Below are positions 16,287-25,863 of a stretch of 64,000 nucleotides of DNA, piece after piece (position 1 is the stretch's first letter; each line of letters opens with the position of its first letter). A program made the translations under genes and the position numbers. The stretch is from Shewanella maritima (lineage in GTDB: Bacteria > Pseudomonadota > Gammaproteobacteria > Enterobacterales > Shewanellaceae), in contig NZ_CP036200.1 in the NCBI RefSeq assembly GCF_004295345.1, forward strand, positions 2,108,001-2,172,000, written 5' to 3'. The notes under the pieces were generated by a model. It did no database searches, was not told the origin of the DNA, and saw only the letters and a program-made list of their open reading frames with translations.

Positions 16287-16504
16287 GTCGATTTCCTTTA
16301 TCTGCGTTATTTGAAATTTTTGCTTAGCGCTGTGGTTTACCTCAGCGCCTCAGTTGTTGATAACGAGGATATAAATCAATGCCCTGAAACAGCAGTGACG
16401 TAAACAAAATCAAATTACGCAAAAATAATTAGTCGATTGAATTTGTTATGAAAAGCAATGTTATTTAGGAAGTAACAGAAGTGAACGCAATTGATGGCAG
16501 GCAA

Positions 16505-16540
16505 TAAAAAACCATGCCTTGGACTCAGCCCAGGCATGGT
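16505..16540 (-). terminator. Terminator after the DUF465 gene
   Basis: On the minus strand ACCATGCCTG / CAAGGCATGGT forms a strong stem followed by TTTTTTATTG, about 50 bases past the stop codon. Confidence 0.85.
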
Positions 16541-16589
16541 TATTTGTTTCCTTAGCGCACTAGCGCTGAAATAACAATTAAGGTGGTAT

Positions 16590-16835
16590 TTAGCCGTTAG
16601 CTTTTAACAACCTTTGATATAGGGAATCTTTAAGCTCGGCGCGGTCATGCTTTAATTGATGCATAGCTTCATCATCAATTGGTGCATTCTTTAACTCTAA
16701 GGCGCGGATTTCATCATCCAAGCCGTTGTACTTTTTAGTATCCGCTGCAAAGGTTTCATCACTGGCTACTAACTTGGCGATAAGCTCGCTGTGCTCTGGA
16801 AACTCATTTGCTAACGAATGACTCTCACCCAACAT
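16590..16835 (-). CDS. YdcH family protein (DUF465)
   Basis: About 81 residues, all-helical. It matches the DUF465/YdcH pattern: an N-terminal EFPEHSELIAKLVASDETFAADTKKYNGLDDEI helical hairpin, then a second helix of the type LKHDRAELKDSLYQRLLKA. The family is small, cytoplasmic and of unknown function. ATG 16835 is 8 bases from AGGAG; the frame also opens at a GTG at 16844. Transcribed alone. Confidence 0.82.
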   Translation of the reverse strand: MLGESHSLANEFPEHSELIAKLVASDETFAADTKKYNGLDDEIRALELKNAPIDDEAMHQLKHDRAELKDSLYQRLLKANG

Positions 16836-16979
16836 ATATTGCACTCCTTTGTGATAATAAACTGGTTCAAGTATAGAACTGAAAACAGCACTTGATTAAG
16901 TTTATTAACTCACGTTCGTCAGGAGAAAAATGAGATCAAGATCACACCAGATGTGATTATCAACAACTTGTTGGTGACG

Positions 16980-17294
16980 CTACATTTCTAGCGGTTCAAC
17001 CTCATTAGCCCTAATTTTCTGTTGCTTGACCACTTGCAAAGCAAAATACACAAAGTAACCAACAAGTGGCATGAGGAATAATCCGGCAAGCCACCACCAG
17101 TGCTTATTGAAGTACGCAAATGCACCAAGGTAAATGAAATGAACGCCGTAACAAGCAAGAAAAGCCAACATGATGTAAAAGTCATAAGGCTTAAGAATAA
17201 AACTAGCACTAGCAAAGTCTTGAACGTAAATGAGCAGTAACGCAAAAGCCAGGCCGAGCAACCCAATCAGATTAAATTTTTTACTAAATATCAT
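16980..17294 (-). CDS. Hypothetical multi-pass membrane protein
   Basis: 104 residues with four hydrophobic segments: LIGLLGLAFALLLIYV, FYIMLAFLACYGVHFIYLGAF, WWWLAGLFLMPLVGYFVYFAL and a charged tail (KQQKIRANEVEPLEM). The last half resembles short PLDc_N/DUF-type segments in which a Trp-rich start is followed by a Pro-Gly-Tyr helix, but I cannot assign a family. No co-transcribed neighbour. Confidence 0.6.
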   Translation of the reverse strand: MIFSKKFNLIGLLGLAFALLLIYVQDFASASFILKPYDFYIMLAFLACYGVHFIYLGAFAYFNKHWWWLAGLFLMPLVGYFVYFALQVVKQQKIRANEVEPLEM

Positions 17295-17463
17295 TGATAT
17301 TCCAACTCATACTCTCAAATTTATGCATGCTGACCTAGCTAACACCAACCTATTCGCTAATCATACGACCTAAGCCACTCTTATCAAACCTGTTTATCGA
17401 ACAGCAGAACCTATACCACTTACTTTAAGGTACTAACCTTATTGGCCTCAATGCTCAGAAGCT
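17295..17463. other. Intergenic sequence
   Basis: No gene or clear regulatory site seen. It leads into the third copy of the family-1 repeat. Confidence 0.35.
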
Positions 17464-17659
17464 AACCTGAGTTCTGGATATTAAATCGGTTTCTAACGGC
17501 TACTTTTGCTTATTTCTGTGTTGAAGCTACTTGCAATAGGCTAGCTATTGACGCGTAGCTTCGCCTTGAACTAAACAAAACTATCTCGCTAGAAACTTAA
17601 TACCATGTATAACTTAGGACTATAGAGTTATTGGCACTTCCTTATCCAGAGTTCTGGTT
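17464..17659 (-). repeat. MITE-like element, family 1, copy 3 (196 bp, inverted)
   Basis: Same element as at 3716 and 14895 but in reverse orientation. It begins AACCTGAGTTCTGGATA and ends TTATCCAGAGTTCTGGTT. It lies just upstream of the FAH-family pseudogene start at 17719, so it may have displaced that gene's promoter. Confidence 0.88.
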
Positions 17660-17718
17660 AGATATTTATGTTACTCATCGTTAAGATGTGTGACGGTAAA
17701 TTTTCAGGGAGAGTATCA

Positions 17719-18332
17719 ATGAATTCAATTATGGTCGCCAACCGCAAGGTAACCCCATCTAAAGTGGTGTGTATTGGCAGGAATTACGTTGACCATATCA
17801 AGGAATTGGCGAATGAACAGCCCACTGAACCGGTGATTTTTATTAAGCCCAACTCAGCTATTTCGCAGCAAATAGTCTTAAGCGGCGGCGATGAAATCCA
17901 CTATGAAGGTGAAATTTGCTTTGCTGTCCAATCAGGGCAATTAAGCGCCGTGGGCTTTGGGCTGGATTTAACGAAACGCCAGGTTCAATCGCAACTAAAA
18001 GCCAAAGGATTACCCTGGGAGCGAGCAAAAGCCTTTAACGGCTCCGCAATATTTAGTGATTTTGTAACTCTGCCGAGCGATATAACTGAGCTGCATATGG
18101 AGCTATATATCAATGAAAAGCTCACTCAGGCAGGCGACTACGCACAAATGATCTTTAAACCCGCTGAGTTTTTAGCTGACATCAGCAACTTTCTCACCCT
18201 TGAAGATGGTGATGTAATTATGTCTGGCACCCAAAAGGCGTGGGGAAAATAGATGTGGGAGACAAATTCACCGCCAAAGTTTTTGCTGGCGACAATTTGA
18301 TACAAGAGTGCACTTGGGTGGCGCAGGATTAG
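17719..18332 (+). pseudogene. Fumarylacetoacetate hydrolase family gene with a frameshift
   Basis: The frame from ATG 17719 (site GGGAGAG) encodes a FAH-fold enzyme: VVCIGRNYVDHIKELANE, the metal-binding IHYEGEICF (normally HxExE), KGLPWERAKAFNGSA and FNFLADISNFLTLEDGDVIMSGT. It then hits a stop at 18252 after TQKAWGK. One extra base in the CCC run at about 18230 restores the normal ending (GVGKIDVGDKFTAKVFAGDN) through to TAG at 18330-18332. Homologues act on beta-diketones or acylpyruvates. Loss of one C in a homopolymer is a natural -1 frameshift or a sequencing error. Confidence 0.88.
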
Positions 18333-18466
18333 CGTGCTAATTTTGATTGATACTGCCCACGTTTAGTTAAAAAAATCAGATAAGAAACTAGCTCAATAAC
18401 ATACCGCCGCAAGGATTTTGCGAACGCTTGAGCTAGGTCAATCATAACGACAAGGAAGTGATAATA

Positions 18467-18805
18467 ATGGAACTTTTAAGCGCTTTTTTTGGCGCCCATC
18501 CCTTTGAAATTACCTTCAAAGTATTCTTAATCTGCGTTAGTAGTTACCTAGCGATAAAACATTTTAAGCTAGCTCACAGCTGCCCAAAACCACAACACAA
18601 TTACCGCGCTATCGTGTATTTAGGGATTTTACTAAGCATCATTGTATTTGGCGTAGGGGAAGTACTTCGAATTACCGCTAGCGTGCCCGCAGAACGCATC
18701 GTTTATTATTGCGATGTTCCAGCATTCTTGATTGCAATAATCGTCATCTTCTATGCATTCAAATTGATAATGAGCTCAAGCAATAGCTCCCATAAGGAAA
18801 ACTAA
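18467..18805 (+). CDS. Hypothetical membrane protein with three membrane segments
   Basis: 112 residues from ATG 18467 (AAGGAAG 8 bases upstream; a GTG at 18458 is in frame). Hydrophobic segments: FKVFLICVSSYLAI, YLGILLSIIVFGVGEVL and VPAFLIAIIVIFYAFKLI. The tail is short and polar. No family recognised and no partner gene. Confidence 0.6.
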   Translation: MELLSAFFGAHPFEITFKVFLICVSSYLAIKHFKLAHSCPKPQHNYRAIVYLGILLSIIVFGVGEVLRITASVPAERIVYYCDVPAFLIAIIVIFYAFKLIMSSSNSSHKEN

Positions 18806-18849
18806 CTAAGGTCTTGGACATGTAACCTTTGGGACGCTAAATATTTAAT

Positions 18850-18883
18850 CAGTAAATTATAGTTGTTCAACTATAATTTACTG
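18850..18883. other. Near-perfect 34-bp palindrome
   Basis: CAGTAAATTATAGTTG and CAACTATAATTTACTG are perfect 16-bp arms around TT. It lies between two hypothetical + strand genes and has no U-run. It may be an operator, a cruciform or a remnant of an element. Confidence 0.75.
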
Positions 18884-19080
18884 TGCATACTGCGACACAC
18901 GACTTTTAACTATAAAAATCATAGATAGGTTCTAACTTTAAATTACAGCTAACCACCTGAATAATCAGTGGTAATATCAACTGAGCACAGCAGTTGCATC
19001 AACTCCTACATTGCTATGAACAGCTCGTTTATGTAGCAAGCTCTCCCCATAACCTTACACACTAAAATTATGGAAAAACC

Positions 19081-19413
19081 ATGAAATCGAATCAAAGAGT
19101 TAAGAGCATGCAATTTGGGATTTTAGCTAAAGTCTACCGTGACGCTTATTCAAATTTATATATTGAAAGTAATGCTGGTAAGAAGTTAAAAATGACAACG
19201 AAGTTCCCTAGAATTAACTTTATCGAGCAAAAAGCTTTGAAACTAGTTGGTAAACAGGTAGCTATATATACTTCAAAAACAACTGGTGACTGGTCTTCAA
19301 GTGAATACTTTTGCGACATTGAAGCCATCGCAAAAGGCAACACAAATTCAATCCACCCCAAAGAAGATGACATATTTTGGAGTGATGTTTCTGGTAAGGA
19401 TTTACCATTCTAA
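19081..19413 (+). CDS. Hypothetical protein with an unrecognised WSS-YF domain
   Basis: 110 residues, no signal peptide, no known family. Residues about 30-90 (KLKMTTKFPRINFIEQKALK, VGKQVAIYTS, WSSSEYFCDI) align with the last 60 residues of the 281-residue protein encoded convergently at 19549-20394. Shared positions include K-x-x-T-x-F-x-R, KAxxL, the V-x-I strand and WSSxxYF. The beta-rich pattern suggests a small OB- or SH3-like barrel. Codon use is A/T-rich compared with nearby housekeeping genes. The function is unknown. Confidence 0.6.
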   Translation: MKSNQRVKSMQFGILAKVYRDAYSNLYIESNAGKKLKMTTKFPRINFIEQKALKLVGKQVAIYTSKTTGDWSSSEYFCDIEAIAKGNTNSIHPKEDDIFWSDVSGKDLPF

Positions 19414-19548
19414 CTAACTTAGCATTCACTTAGTTCCATTGAAGCTTTCCACCTTCAACGCCATAAACTGACCATAACTAAAATGCATGACTAAATGAAG
19501 AAGTGACACAGAATCTGTTACCGGGTTACATAGTTGCTATCTATGGCT

Positions 19549-20394
19549 CTAAGCCGATGCAAATAAATTTCTAAAGTAACCTTGTGAAGACCATTTCCCA
19601 GGTTGTTCTACAGGATCCCAGGACGTTATTACCACAGGTTTATTAATAAGAGACTGAGCTTTTTTAGTAATGTTACCAGCCCTGTCAAATGTACTTGTTT
19701 TCATATACCAACGCGCTCCATTTGCGAGGGTAATTACGGTACAAAGTGAGCCTCGATAGTTTTGATTTTCCTCAACTCTAATTAGGGTGTGAGGAGAAAT
19801 TTCTTTAACAGTACTATTTTGATTTGCAGCTTTTGCTCTCTCATCTGCAAGTTCTTGTTTTAACTTTTTGTTTGCTGCTTCTAAAGCAATATTTTTTTCT
19901 TGGTATCGCTTTTGAAGCTCAGCAACGTACCTATCTGTTTTACTTTGAATCTTCTCAACTTCTGCTTCAGTACGGGAATGGCTAATATCCTTAACTAAAT
20001 CAGAATGCTTGCTGAGCTCTCCACGAATATATTTAGGATGAAGAGTCAAGAGATGCTCTGAGGTGAGCACACCATCTTTTCGCAAATTCTTCATTACTTC
20101 AGATAGATAATGCTCAGTATCCTGATCATTTCTCCAGGCGGTAACAAACTTAAGGTGTTCGTTAATCTGTAGAACCACAAATGTGCCTTCGCATTTTTCC
20201 TGAGTGGTAGGGTTTAGTATGTAGCCTTGGTACTTTAATCTTTCAGGCCTATGCGGACTAGGTTGTGGCTCAGAGGTCGTGTATAGCTTCAGCCATGTAT
20301 CTGTCTTACAACTAAAGCCAAACCTTAGTGGGAAAGAATCTAGGTTGCAGTGCTCATCGTGTTTATTAAGGACTTCAAATTCTACTATCTTCAT
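19549..20394 (-). CDS. Hypothetical protein: coiled coil plus C-terminal WSS-YF domain
   Basis: 281 residues, apparently cytoplasmic. Residues 1-130 form a mixed domain with no recognised family. About 150-195 is a charged coiled coil (YQEKNIALEAANKKLKQELA). About 205-281 is a beta-rich domain (IRVEENQNYRGSLCTVITLA, WYMKTSTFDRAG, KWSSQGYFRNLF) homologous to the small protein encoded convergently next door. The two stop codons face each other 136 bases apart. This is a candidate uncharacterised accessory pair; no function can be assigned. Confidence 0.6.
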   Translation of the reverse strand: MKIVEFEVLNKHDEHCNLDSFPLRFGFSCKTDTWLKLYTTSEPQPSPHRPERLKYQGYILNPTTQEKCEGTFVVLQINEHLKFVTAWRNDQDTEHYLSEVMKNLRKDGVLTSEHLLTLHPKYIRGELSKHSDLVKDISHSRTEAEVEKIQSKTDRYVAELQKRYQEKNIALEAANKKLKQELADERAKAANQNSTVKEISPHTLIRVEENQNYRGSLCTVITLANGARWYMKTSTFDRAGNITKKAQSLINKPVVITSWDPVEQPGKWSSQGYFRNLFASA

Positions 20395-20577
20395 AATACT
20401 GGTAGCCTGATTAATGATTGCCCAACTTGATCATAACGTGATTCTATTGATTATTCAGAACTAATCTCGCTTTGTCACTTGCCTGATAAGCTCTAACTTG
20501 CACCTTAGTTTCCTATACTCAACATTTGGCTCTGTTGCCGACAACTATAACCTTTATTGCACAATCCACCACCTCAG

Positions 20578-21369
20578 TTAAAACGCAACTGCCTCACCAT
20601 CTTGCGGAATCGACACTTTATCGCCTAAACCACGGCGCTCAAGCTCAGCAGCTAAAGTTTTACGGTCAATTGGGCAGTGGTTTAAGGCTTCCATATGGTT
20701 AGCAATCACTTTACCTGGTGATGCGCTAATAAACTCACACACTTCATCTAACGCCATTAACAGGGGTTGACCCACATCCATTTGCGCTTGCCCTGCTGCC
20801 ACCACGGTAATATCAGGTTTAAGCTCGCTTAGTGCGCGTTTTACATCTACCGTAAATACGGTATCACCGCTAATATAGATACTTGGCTCGTTTGGAAGCT
20901 GCAACACGAAGCCTAAACCGTTAGCCATCACTTTATGGATCCAACCATGTCCATGCTGACACGGCACAGGCGTTATTGTGCCACCGGCAAACTCCTGCGC
21001 TTGCCACGGCATTAATGGCGCAGCGATATTCAAACCTATTTTTTGCAAGTAGCTGGCATCTTTTGCAGGCGTTGCAACCGGAATATTTCGTGCGGTTAGA
21101 AACGCTTCACCTGCTGGGTCTAAATGATCTGCGTGCTGCAATGGGCGAATGCCAAAGGTATTAGAGTGAGTCAGTAAACAATGGGTAACCTTATCTAACA
21201 GGTCATTGGCATTGCTTGGTAAATCTACCGTCGGATTCTTTTGCGCTTTAAAGCGCAGCAAACTAAAAGGCGGCAGAGAACCTTTTGCCCCGAGCATAGG
21301 ATCAATAAGAATAAACTTATCGCCAGATTCGATGATAAAAGTTGCGCTACGTAAGTGATGAATCTTCAT
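20578..21369 (-). CDS. MBL fold metallo-hydrolase
   Basis: 263 residues, cytoplasmic. It has the UlaG-like beta-lactamase fold: IIESGDKFILIDPMLG, an HxxDH-type metal site embedded in LTHSNTFGIRPLQHADHLDP (more insertion than the usual HxHxDH), CQHGHG, YISGDTVF and ANHMEALNHC. ATG 21369 has a TTGGAG site. It is divergent from a GlxA-type regulator and the two are probably functionally linked, since MBL hydrolases of this type commonly accompany such regulators. The substrate is unknown. Confidence 0.85.
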   Translation of the reverse strand: MKIHHLRSATFIIESGDKFILIDPMLGAKGSLPPFSLLRFKAQKNPTVDLPSNANDLLDKVTHCLLTHSNTFGIRPLQHADHLDPAGEAFLTARNIPVATPAKDASYLQKIGLNIAAPLMPWQAQEFAGGTITPVPCQHGHGWIHKVMANGLGFVLQLPNEPSIYISGDTVFTVDVKRALSELKPDITVVAAGQAQMDVGQPLLMALDEVCEFISASPGKVIANHMEALNHCPIDRKTLAAELERRGLGDKVSIPQDGEAVAF

Positions 21370-21605
21370 AATATGCTCCAACAAAAAGTGGTTTAAACCA
21401 GCAAAAATTGATGATGTTAGTTTGCCTATTAACCAGAAGCGTCAACAGTGGCCCATAAGTCATATTTCGATGCTTTTAGGCCAACATTCAATATGTCAGA
21501 GCATATAAGAAACCAGATTTTGTAGCCGCATTAAAAGCTAATCCTTTTGGCCTAATTTGCCAACTAAACTATTATTGAGCCAAAGTCTTCATTTACTACA
21601 TCCAA

Positions 21606-22583
21606 ATGCCTCTACCTCTCGATGTCGCCATTGTCGCGTTTGATAATATTAGCCCGTTTCACCTAGCTGTGCCTTGCCTAGTATTTAACGATGCTTTTGT
21701 TAGCCCTAACCCTGCGGACAAACCGTTTAACGTCACTGTATGCGCCGAGCAAAATGGTTCGCTTACAAGTAGCTCACCCATTGGGCTTAACATAGCAAGT
21801 GACTTAAGCTGTCTTGAGTCGGCAGATATTATTATCTTCCCCAGCTGGCATGACGTTGCACAAGCACCGTCAGCTAAACTTATCGATGCTCTTAAGCAGG
21901 CCAACCTTCGCGGTGCAACAATTGTGGGGCTGTGTTTAGGGGCATTTGTACTGGGTTATGCGGGCTTGCTTGAAGATAAAGCGGCAACAACCCACTGGGC
22001 GTATGCGGATAAATTTGCCGAGCTATTTCCCAATGCTCTGCTCGATGCCGACCCGCTGTTTATTGAGTCAGGTAACATCCTCACCTCAGCAGGCACTGCA
22101 GCAGCGCTAGATTGCTGCTTACACTTAGTGCGTCACTTTCTCGGTAACGCAACAGCCACACAAATCTCACGCTTAATTGTCGCGCCGCCTTATCGCAGCG
22201 GAGGTCAAAAGCAGTTTATTCCCACACCTGTGCCGCAAACTAAAGGCAGCCAGGCAAACATTCAGCGAGTGTTAGATGAGATATTGGGTGACTTACAACA
22301 GGATTACAATGTAGATAGCGTCGCGCAGGCTTGCGCTATGAGTCGGCGCAGTTTTACTCGCCACTTCAAAGCACTCACAGGCGATAGCTTTAACCACTGG
22401 CTTATAAGTCAGCGACTTAATTACTCTCAGCAATTGTTGGAGCAAGGTGGATTATCAATAGCCAGAGTCGCTGAATTAGCCGGTTTTAACAATGAAAGCG
22501 TGTATCGCAAACACTTTAAAGCAGCCTACGCCATTGCACCTAAGCAATGGCAATATGCATTTGCAGGGCAAAGCAGCACTTAG
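21606..22583 (+). CDS. GlxA family transcriptional regulator (DJ-1/PfpI plus AraC domain)
   Basis: 325 residues. The N-terminal ~185 residues are a DJ-1/PfpI-type sensor domain, with the nucleophile-elbow-like GLCLGAFVLGYAGLLEDKAATTHW. The C-terminal ~100 residues are an AraC-type DNA-binding domain with two helix-turn-helices (VAQACAMSRRSFTRHFKALTG and IARVAELAGFNNESVYRKHF). The ligand is unknown. It is divergent from the MBL hydrolase gene, across a 236-base promoter region, and probably controls it. Confidence 0.9.
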   Translation: MPLPLDVAIVAFDNISPFHLAVPCLVFNDAFVSPNPADKPFNVTVCAEQNGSLTSSSPIGLNIASDLSCLESADIIIFPSWHDVAQAPSAKLIDALKQANLRGATIVGLCLGAFVLGYAGLLEDKAATTHWAYADKFAELFPNALLDADPLFIESGNILTSAGTAAALDCCLHLVRHFLGNATATQISRLIVAPPYRSGGQKQFIPTPVPQTKGSQANIQRVLDEILGDLQQDYNVDSVAQACAMSRRSFTRHFKALTGDSFNHWLISQRLNYSQQLLEQGGLSIARVAELAGFNNESVYRKHFKAAYAIAPKQWQYAFAGQSST

Positions 22584-22657
22584 ACTTAAAGTCTCAAAGG
22601 GATAACGCATCTAGCGTTAACGGACCTTGAGCTAACTCGCTAGAAGTTAAGAAACCA

Positions 22658-24159
22658 TTAAGCGCGCTGTTTCTCAGTCACCATGGTATCAATCAGCCTT
22701 AACAGCTGGTTGCTCGATGCTTCCATTTGCTCAACGTATTCCACAATCTCATTTCGCAGTTTGGCATCGCTTTCCCAGCCTTGGTCTAGCAAATCGATTG
22801 CCGCGCTAATAGAGCTATGCACTTGAGCATGCGGCTTCTCAATCGCGTGATACGAGCTAGTCATATTGAAGTGAGCACCATGCTCGCCATAGTACCATTG
22901 ACCAAACGAGCAGCTATAGGTATCAACCGCAACCGCTTCGCGGCTGACTAAGTCGCTTGGGTCTGATATTGCGCTATAGGCGGTTTGTTTAAACACCAGC
23001 AGGTCGGTTTTTACCAGTGCGCCTGCTACCTGATCTTTAGCAAAGGCGGCATAGCTATTAGTTTGCTTAGCAGAGGCGAGTAAGTCCTCAATGTTAGCGT
23101 GCACCTGTGCCACCAGCTCATTGGCATCTGTGGTTGACTGAGTTGACTGTTTCGACAGCCCAGTAATAGTTTCCACTCGGGTGGCAAATGACGCCAAAAT
23201 CGCATTAATTTCATCGGCAATGGTTTTGGTTCTGTCAGATAACGATTTCACTTCTTCAGCCACCACAGCAAAGCCGCGGCCATGCTCACCCGCTCTTGCC
23301 GCTTCAATCGATGCGTTAAGCGCCAACAAGCTAGTTTGGTCAGCAATATCAGTAATGTTTGATAGCGATTTGGTGATCACCTTACTGTCTGTCGCTAACT
23401 CATCAACCACACCAGAAACCCCTCAACATTGTCACTAATGGTGCTTAACGCACTGACAATGTGAGCAACAGACTCGGTACTTTGTTGAGTTGATTCAGCA
23501 TTGTTCCGGGCAAGGCGCTCAACCTCAGCGATTTTCTCGTTCATCACATTCAAGTCGGTTTGGCTTGCCTGCAAATCTTCAATTAAAAAACGGGTGTTTT
23601 GCGCATACAGGCGGCCATTGAGCTCATTTTTGGAGATGTACTCAATGTTGGCTTTCATTGCCGCCAGCGACTCATTTACATGCTCAAGTGAGTGCTTTAG
23701 TGAGCCAGGTAAAGCTACCGGAAAAGTCGGTCGCGAAAAGTCATTCTTAGCGGCATAACGAAAGCTGCTTTCCACTTCGTTGAAGTAATTTTCTAAAACA
23801 TCGAGAAACTCATTTAACTCCCACGCCACCTTGCCAACTTCACCTAAGCCTTTGGCATCGGTTATTCGGCCACTTAGATAGCCGCGATTAGCGTCCAACA
23901 AAATGGCGTTAATTTTTTCTAGTGTCAGCAAGTATTTACTCATACTTGAGCTAACTTTAAGCGCCACCACAATCAATACTGCGGCGACGATCATCATCGG
24001 CCAAAAGGTATTGCTAGTCACATAAGCATGCAGCACCAAAAACAGCGCGCAGGCAATAAAAATGCCCACAAAGACTTTGAGCTTAGTGTGCAACATAGGG
24101 TTGGCTTTGTAGTGTTTATCACTATCAGCAAGTTTGGAGGCAGGTTGCGCGTTTATCAT
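22658..24159 (-). pseudogene. Methyl-accepting chemotaxis protein with CZB domain, frameshifted
   Basis: The N-terminal frame (24159-23395) encodes two adjacent membrane helices (KVFVGIFIACALFLVLHAYV, WPMMIVAAVLIVVALKV), a HAMP-like linker and the start of the signalling domain. It ends where the second frame (to 22658) begins. Adding one G to the GGGG run at about 23420 fuses them as ...[16 protein letters not shown]. The second half has the conserved hairpin tip ([41 protein letters not shown]) and a C-terminal CZB domain. The domain keeps CSFGQWY and HAQVH, but its first zinc-ligand His seems replaced by Leu (KTDLLVFKQ). Either the gene is broken or a homopolymer base was lost in sequencing. 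Confidence 0.85.
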
Positions 24160-24168
24160 GTTTACTTC

Positions 24169-24720
24169 CTATTTCCCTTGCTCAAATAAGTTGATCACCA
24201 AATGTTGATACTCAATATTCATCTGGTCTAATTGCTGCTGTAGATAGGCAAGAGACTGCAGCTCGGCATCTTTACCATTACGCGCAGCACGCTCTAACTG
24301 GAGCATCTTTTTGTAGATAGGTTCAATGGTTTCAATAGCGCTGCGGGGTGGGCAACGACGCACAGATAGGTAGCCACAATGCTTACCATTAGCGTCATAT
24401 TCCGGGGTCACATTGGCAAACACCCAATAATAACGACCGTCTTTTCGCAGGTTTTTCACAAAGCCGAAGAATTCTTGTTGTTTTTTTAGGGTTTGCCACA
24501 TGAAACGATACACACCTTTTGGCATGTCAGGGTGGCGGACGATGTTGTGGTTGACGTTAAGTAGCTCTTCTTCGCTATAAAGCGCTATCTCCATAAAAAT
24601 GCGGTTTGCGTAGGTCAGATGCCCTCTGAGATCTGTCTTACTGACAATAAACTCGCCTGCATTCATCCTAATTTCTTCATTGATCACGCTAATGCCGTCG
24701 GTCAATTTATTTGCTGCCAT
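24169..24720 (-). CDS. PAS domain protein, Aer-like sensor
   Basis: About 183 residues. A single PAS domain (about 20-125) closely follows the Aer type: FIVSKTDLRGHLTYANRIFMEIA, LLNVNHNIVRHPDMPKGVYRFMW and FVKNLRKDGRYYWVFANVTP. In Aer this fold binds FAD to sense redox state. Unlike Aer, no HAMP or signalling domain is attached; the chemoreceptor gene starts 9 bases later in the same operon. The two together probably form a split Aer-like aerotaxis sensor. A C-terminal helix (about 145-183) may mediate contact. Confidence 0.82.
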   Translation of the reverse strand: MAANKLTDGISVINEEIRMNAGEFIVSKTDLRGHLTYANRIFMEIALYSEEELLNVNHNIVRHPDMPKGVYRFMWQTLKKQQEFFGFVKNLRKDGRYYWVFANVTPEYDANGKHCGYLSVRRCPPRSAIETIEPIYKKMLQLERAARNGKDAELQSLAYLQQQLDQMNIEYQHLVINLFEQGK

Positions 24721-25029
24721 ATTCCATTTACCCAATCATGCTTACCTAGCTTTTAAGCCACTTGTTAAACTATGCAGTCGACTAAGACCACACATTTAAA
24801 GTGGTCTTATGAGATATCGGTCACAAATATAGCGTACTGAAAATAGGGTTAGAAATTTGCGAGGAATTTAACCGCACGCGGTTTGAACACATTCTGAGCA
24901 ACTAGGAGTAAAAGGGGTAAAGCAAACCTGACAGCTACAGGCTAACCATTTGAAAGTTATAACTTTGATAACTCAAAATAGCTAAATGATACAGTTTGTA
25001 ATCGCAGTGGCAAATGTAGGCTTTAGTGC
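24721..25029. other. Intergenic region with an 8-bp inverted repeat
   Basis: AAGACCAC (24784-24791) and GTGGTCTT (24801-24808) are perfect arms around a 9-base AT loop upstream of the PAS-MCP operon, a candidate operator. Nothing else recognised. Confidence 0.45.
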
Positions 25030-25791
25030 CTACTTCATCGCTGCTTTGACATAAACATCAAAGCGGTTTTTCTTGGTGGCGATAACGGTACTTGGCTTTT
25101 TACCAGCGAGATCTTCGGCATAATCTGGGCGCTTCACCACCACACGCTTAGTGGCGAGCTCGTATGCGGGGGCAAGCAGGCCGTCGGCATCTAAGTCTGC
25201 ACCTACCAAGGTTTGGAATACACGCATTTCTTTTTTCACTGCGGCGGATTTTTCACGATGTGGATACATAGGGTCAAGGTATACAACATCAATCTCATCT
25301 CCACTAACCTTAGCGGCATCAGCTAACGCCTCAAGGCTAGAGCCATGAAATAGCTGCATACGCTCGCGCATCCAAGCGCCAATTTCAGCATCGTCATAGG
25401 CGCGGCGCAGACCATCTTCAAGCAGTGCAGCCACCACGCTATGACGCTCAACCATAGTGACTTTACAACCTAGGCTAGCCAGCACAAATGCATCGCGTCC
25501 AAGGCCTGCAGTACCATCAACCACTGTTGGCGTAACACCTTGCTTAAGTCCAACAGCTTTAGCGATTGCCTGACCACGACCGCCGCCAAACTTGCGCCTG
25601 TGGGCGACAGCGCCGCTAACAAAGTCAACACTAATGCCAGCTAACTTCGGCTCATCACGCTTATGCAAAGTTAAGGTATTTTGCTCAAAACGCAGCTCGA
25701 ACTCAGCGTCTTGTTGCCACACCAAATTCCAACGCTGGGCGATGTCGACAAGAGATGGATACTGCTGATTGAAAAATACCGGAAATTGCAA
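25030..25791 (-). CDS. rsmJ: 16S rRNA (guanine(1516)-N(2))-methyltransferase RsmJ
   Basis: A Rossmann-fold SAM enzyme that methylates G1516 of 16S rRNA. Motifs match Rsm[58 protein letters not shown] (SAM loop), [14 protein letters not shown] and [12 protein letters not shown]. The open frame extends to 25953, but that extension is encoded by the MITE-like element ending at 25864. The TTG at 25791, which starts [13 protein letters not shown], gives 253 residues and matches the normal family length (about 250). The insertion may have replaced the native promoter. Start site certainty is moderate. Confidence 0.9.
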   Translation of the reverse strand: MQFPVFFNQQYPSLVDIAQRWNLVWQQDAEFELRFEQNTLTLHKRDEPKLAGISVDFVSGAVAHRRKFGGGRGQAIAKAVGLKQGVTPTVVDGTAGLGRDAFVLASLGCKVTMVERHSVVAALLEDGLRRAYDDAEIGAWMRERMQLFHGSSLEALADAAKVSGDEIDVVYLDPMYPHREKSAAVKKEMRVFQTLVGADLDADGLLAPAYELATKRVVVKRPDYAEDLAGKKPSTVIATKKNRFDVYVKAAMK

Positions 25792-25863
25792 CTGACTAAC
25801 CCTACCAATAAGTGAGCGGCTATTATGCCAAAACCCGGCATCACTGAGAACTGTTGTGAGCAA

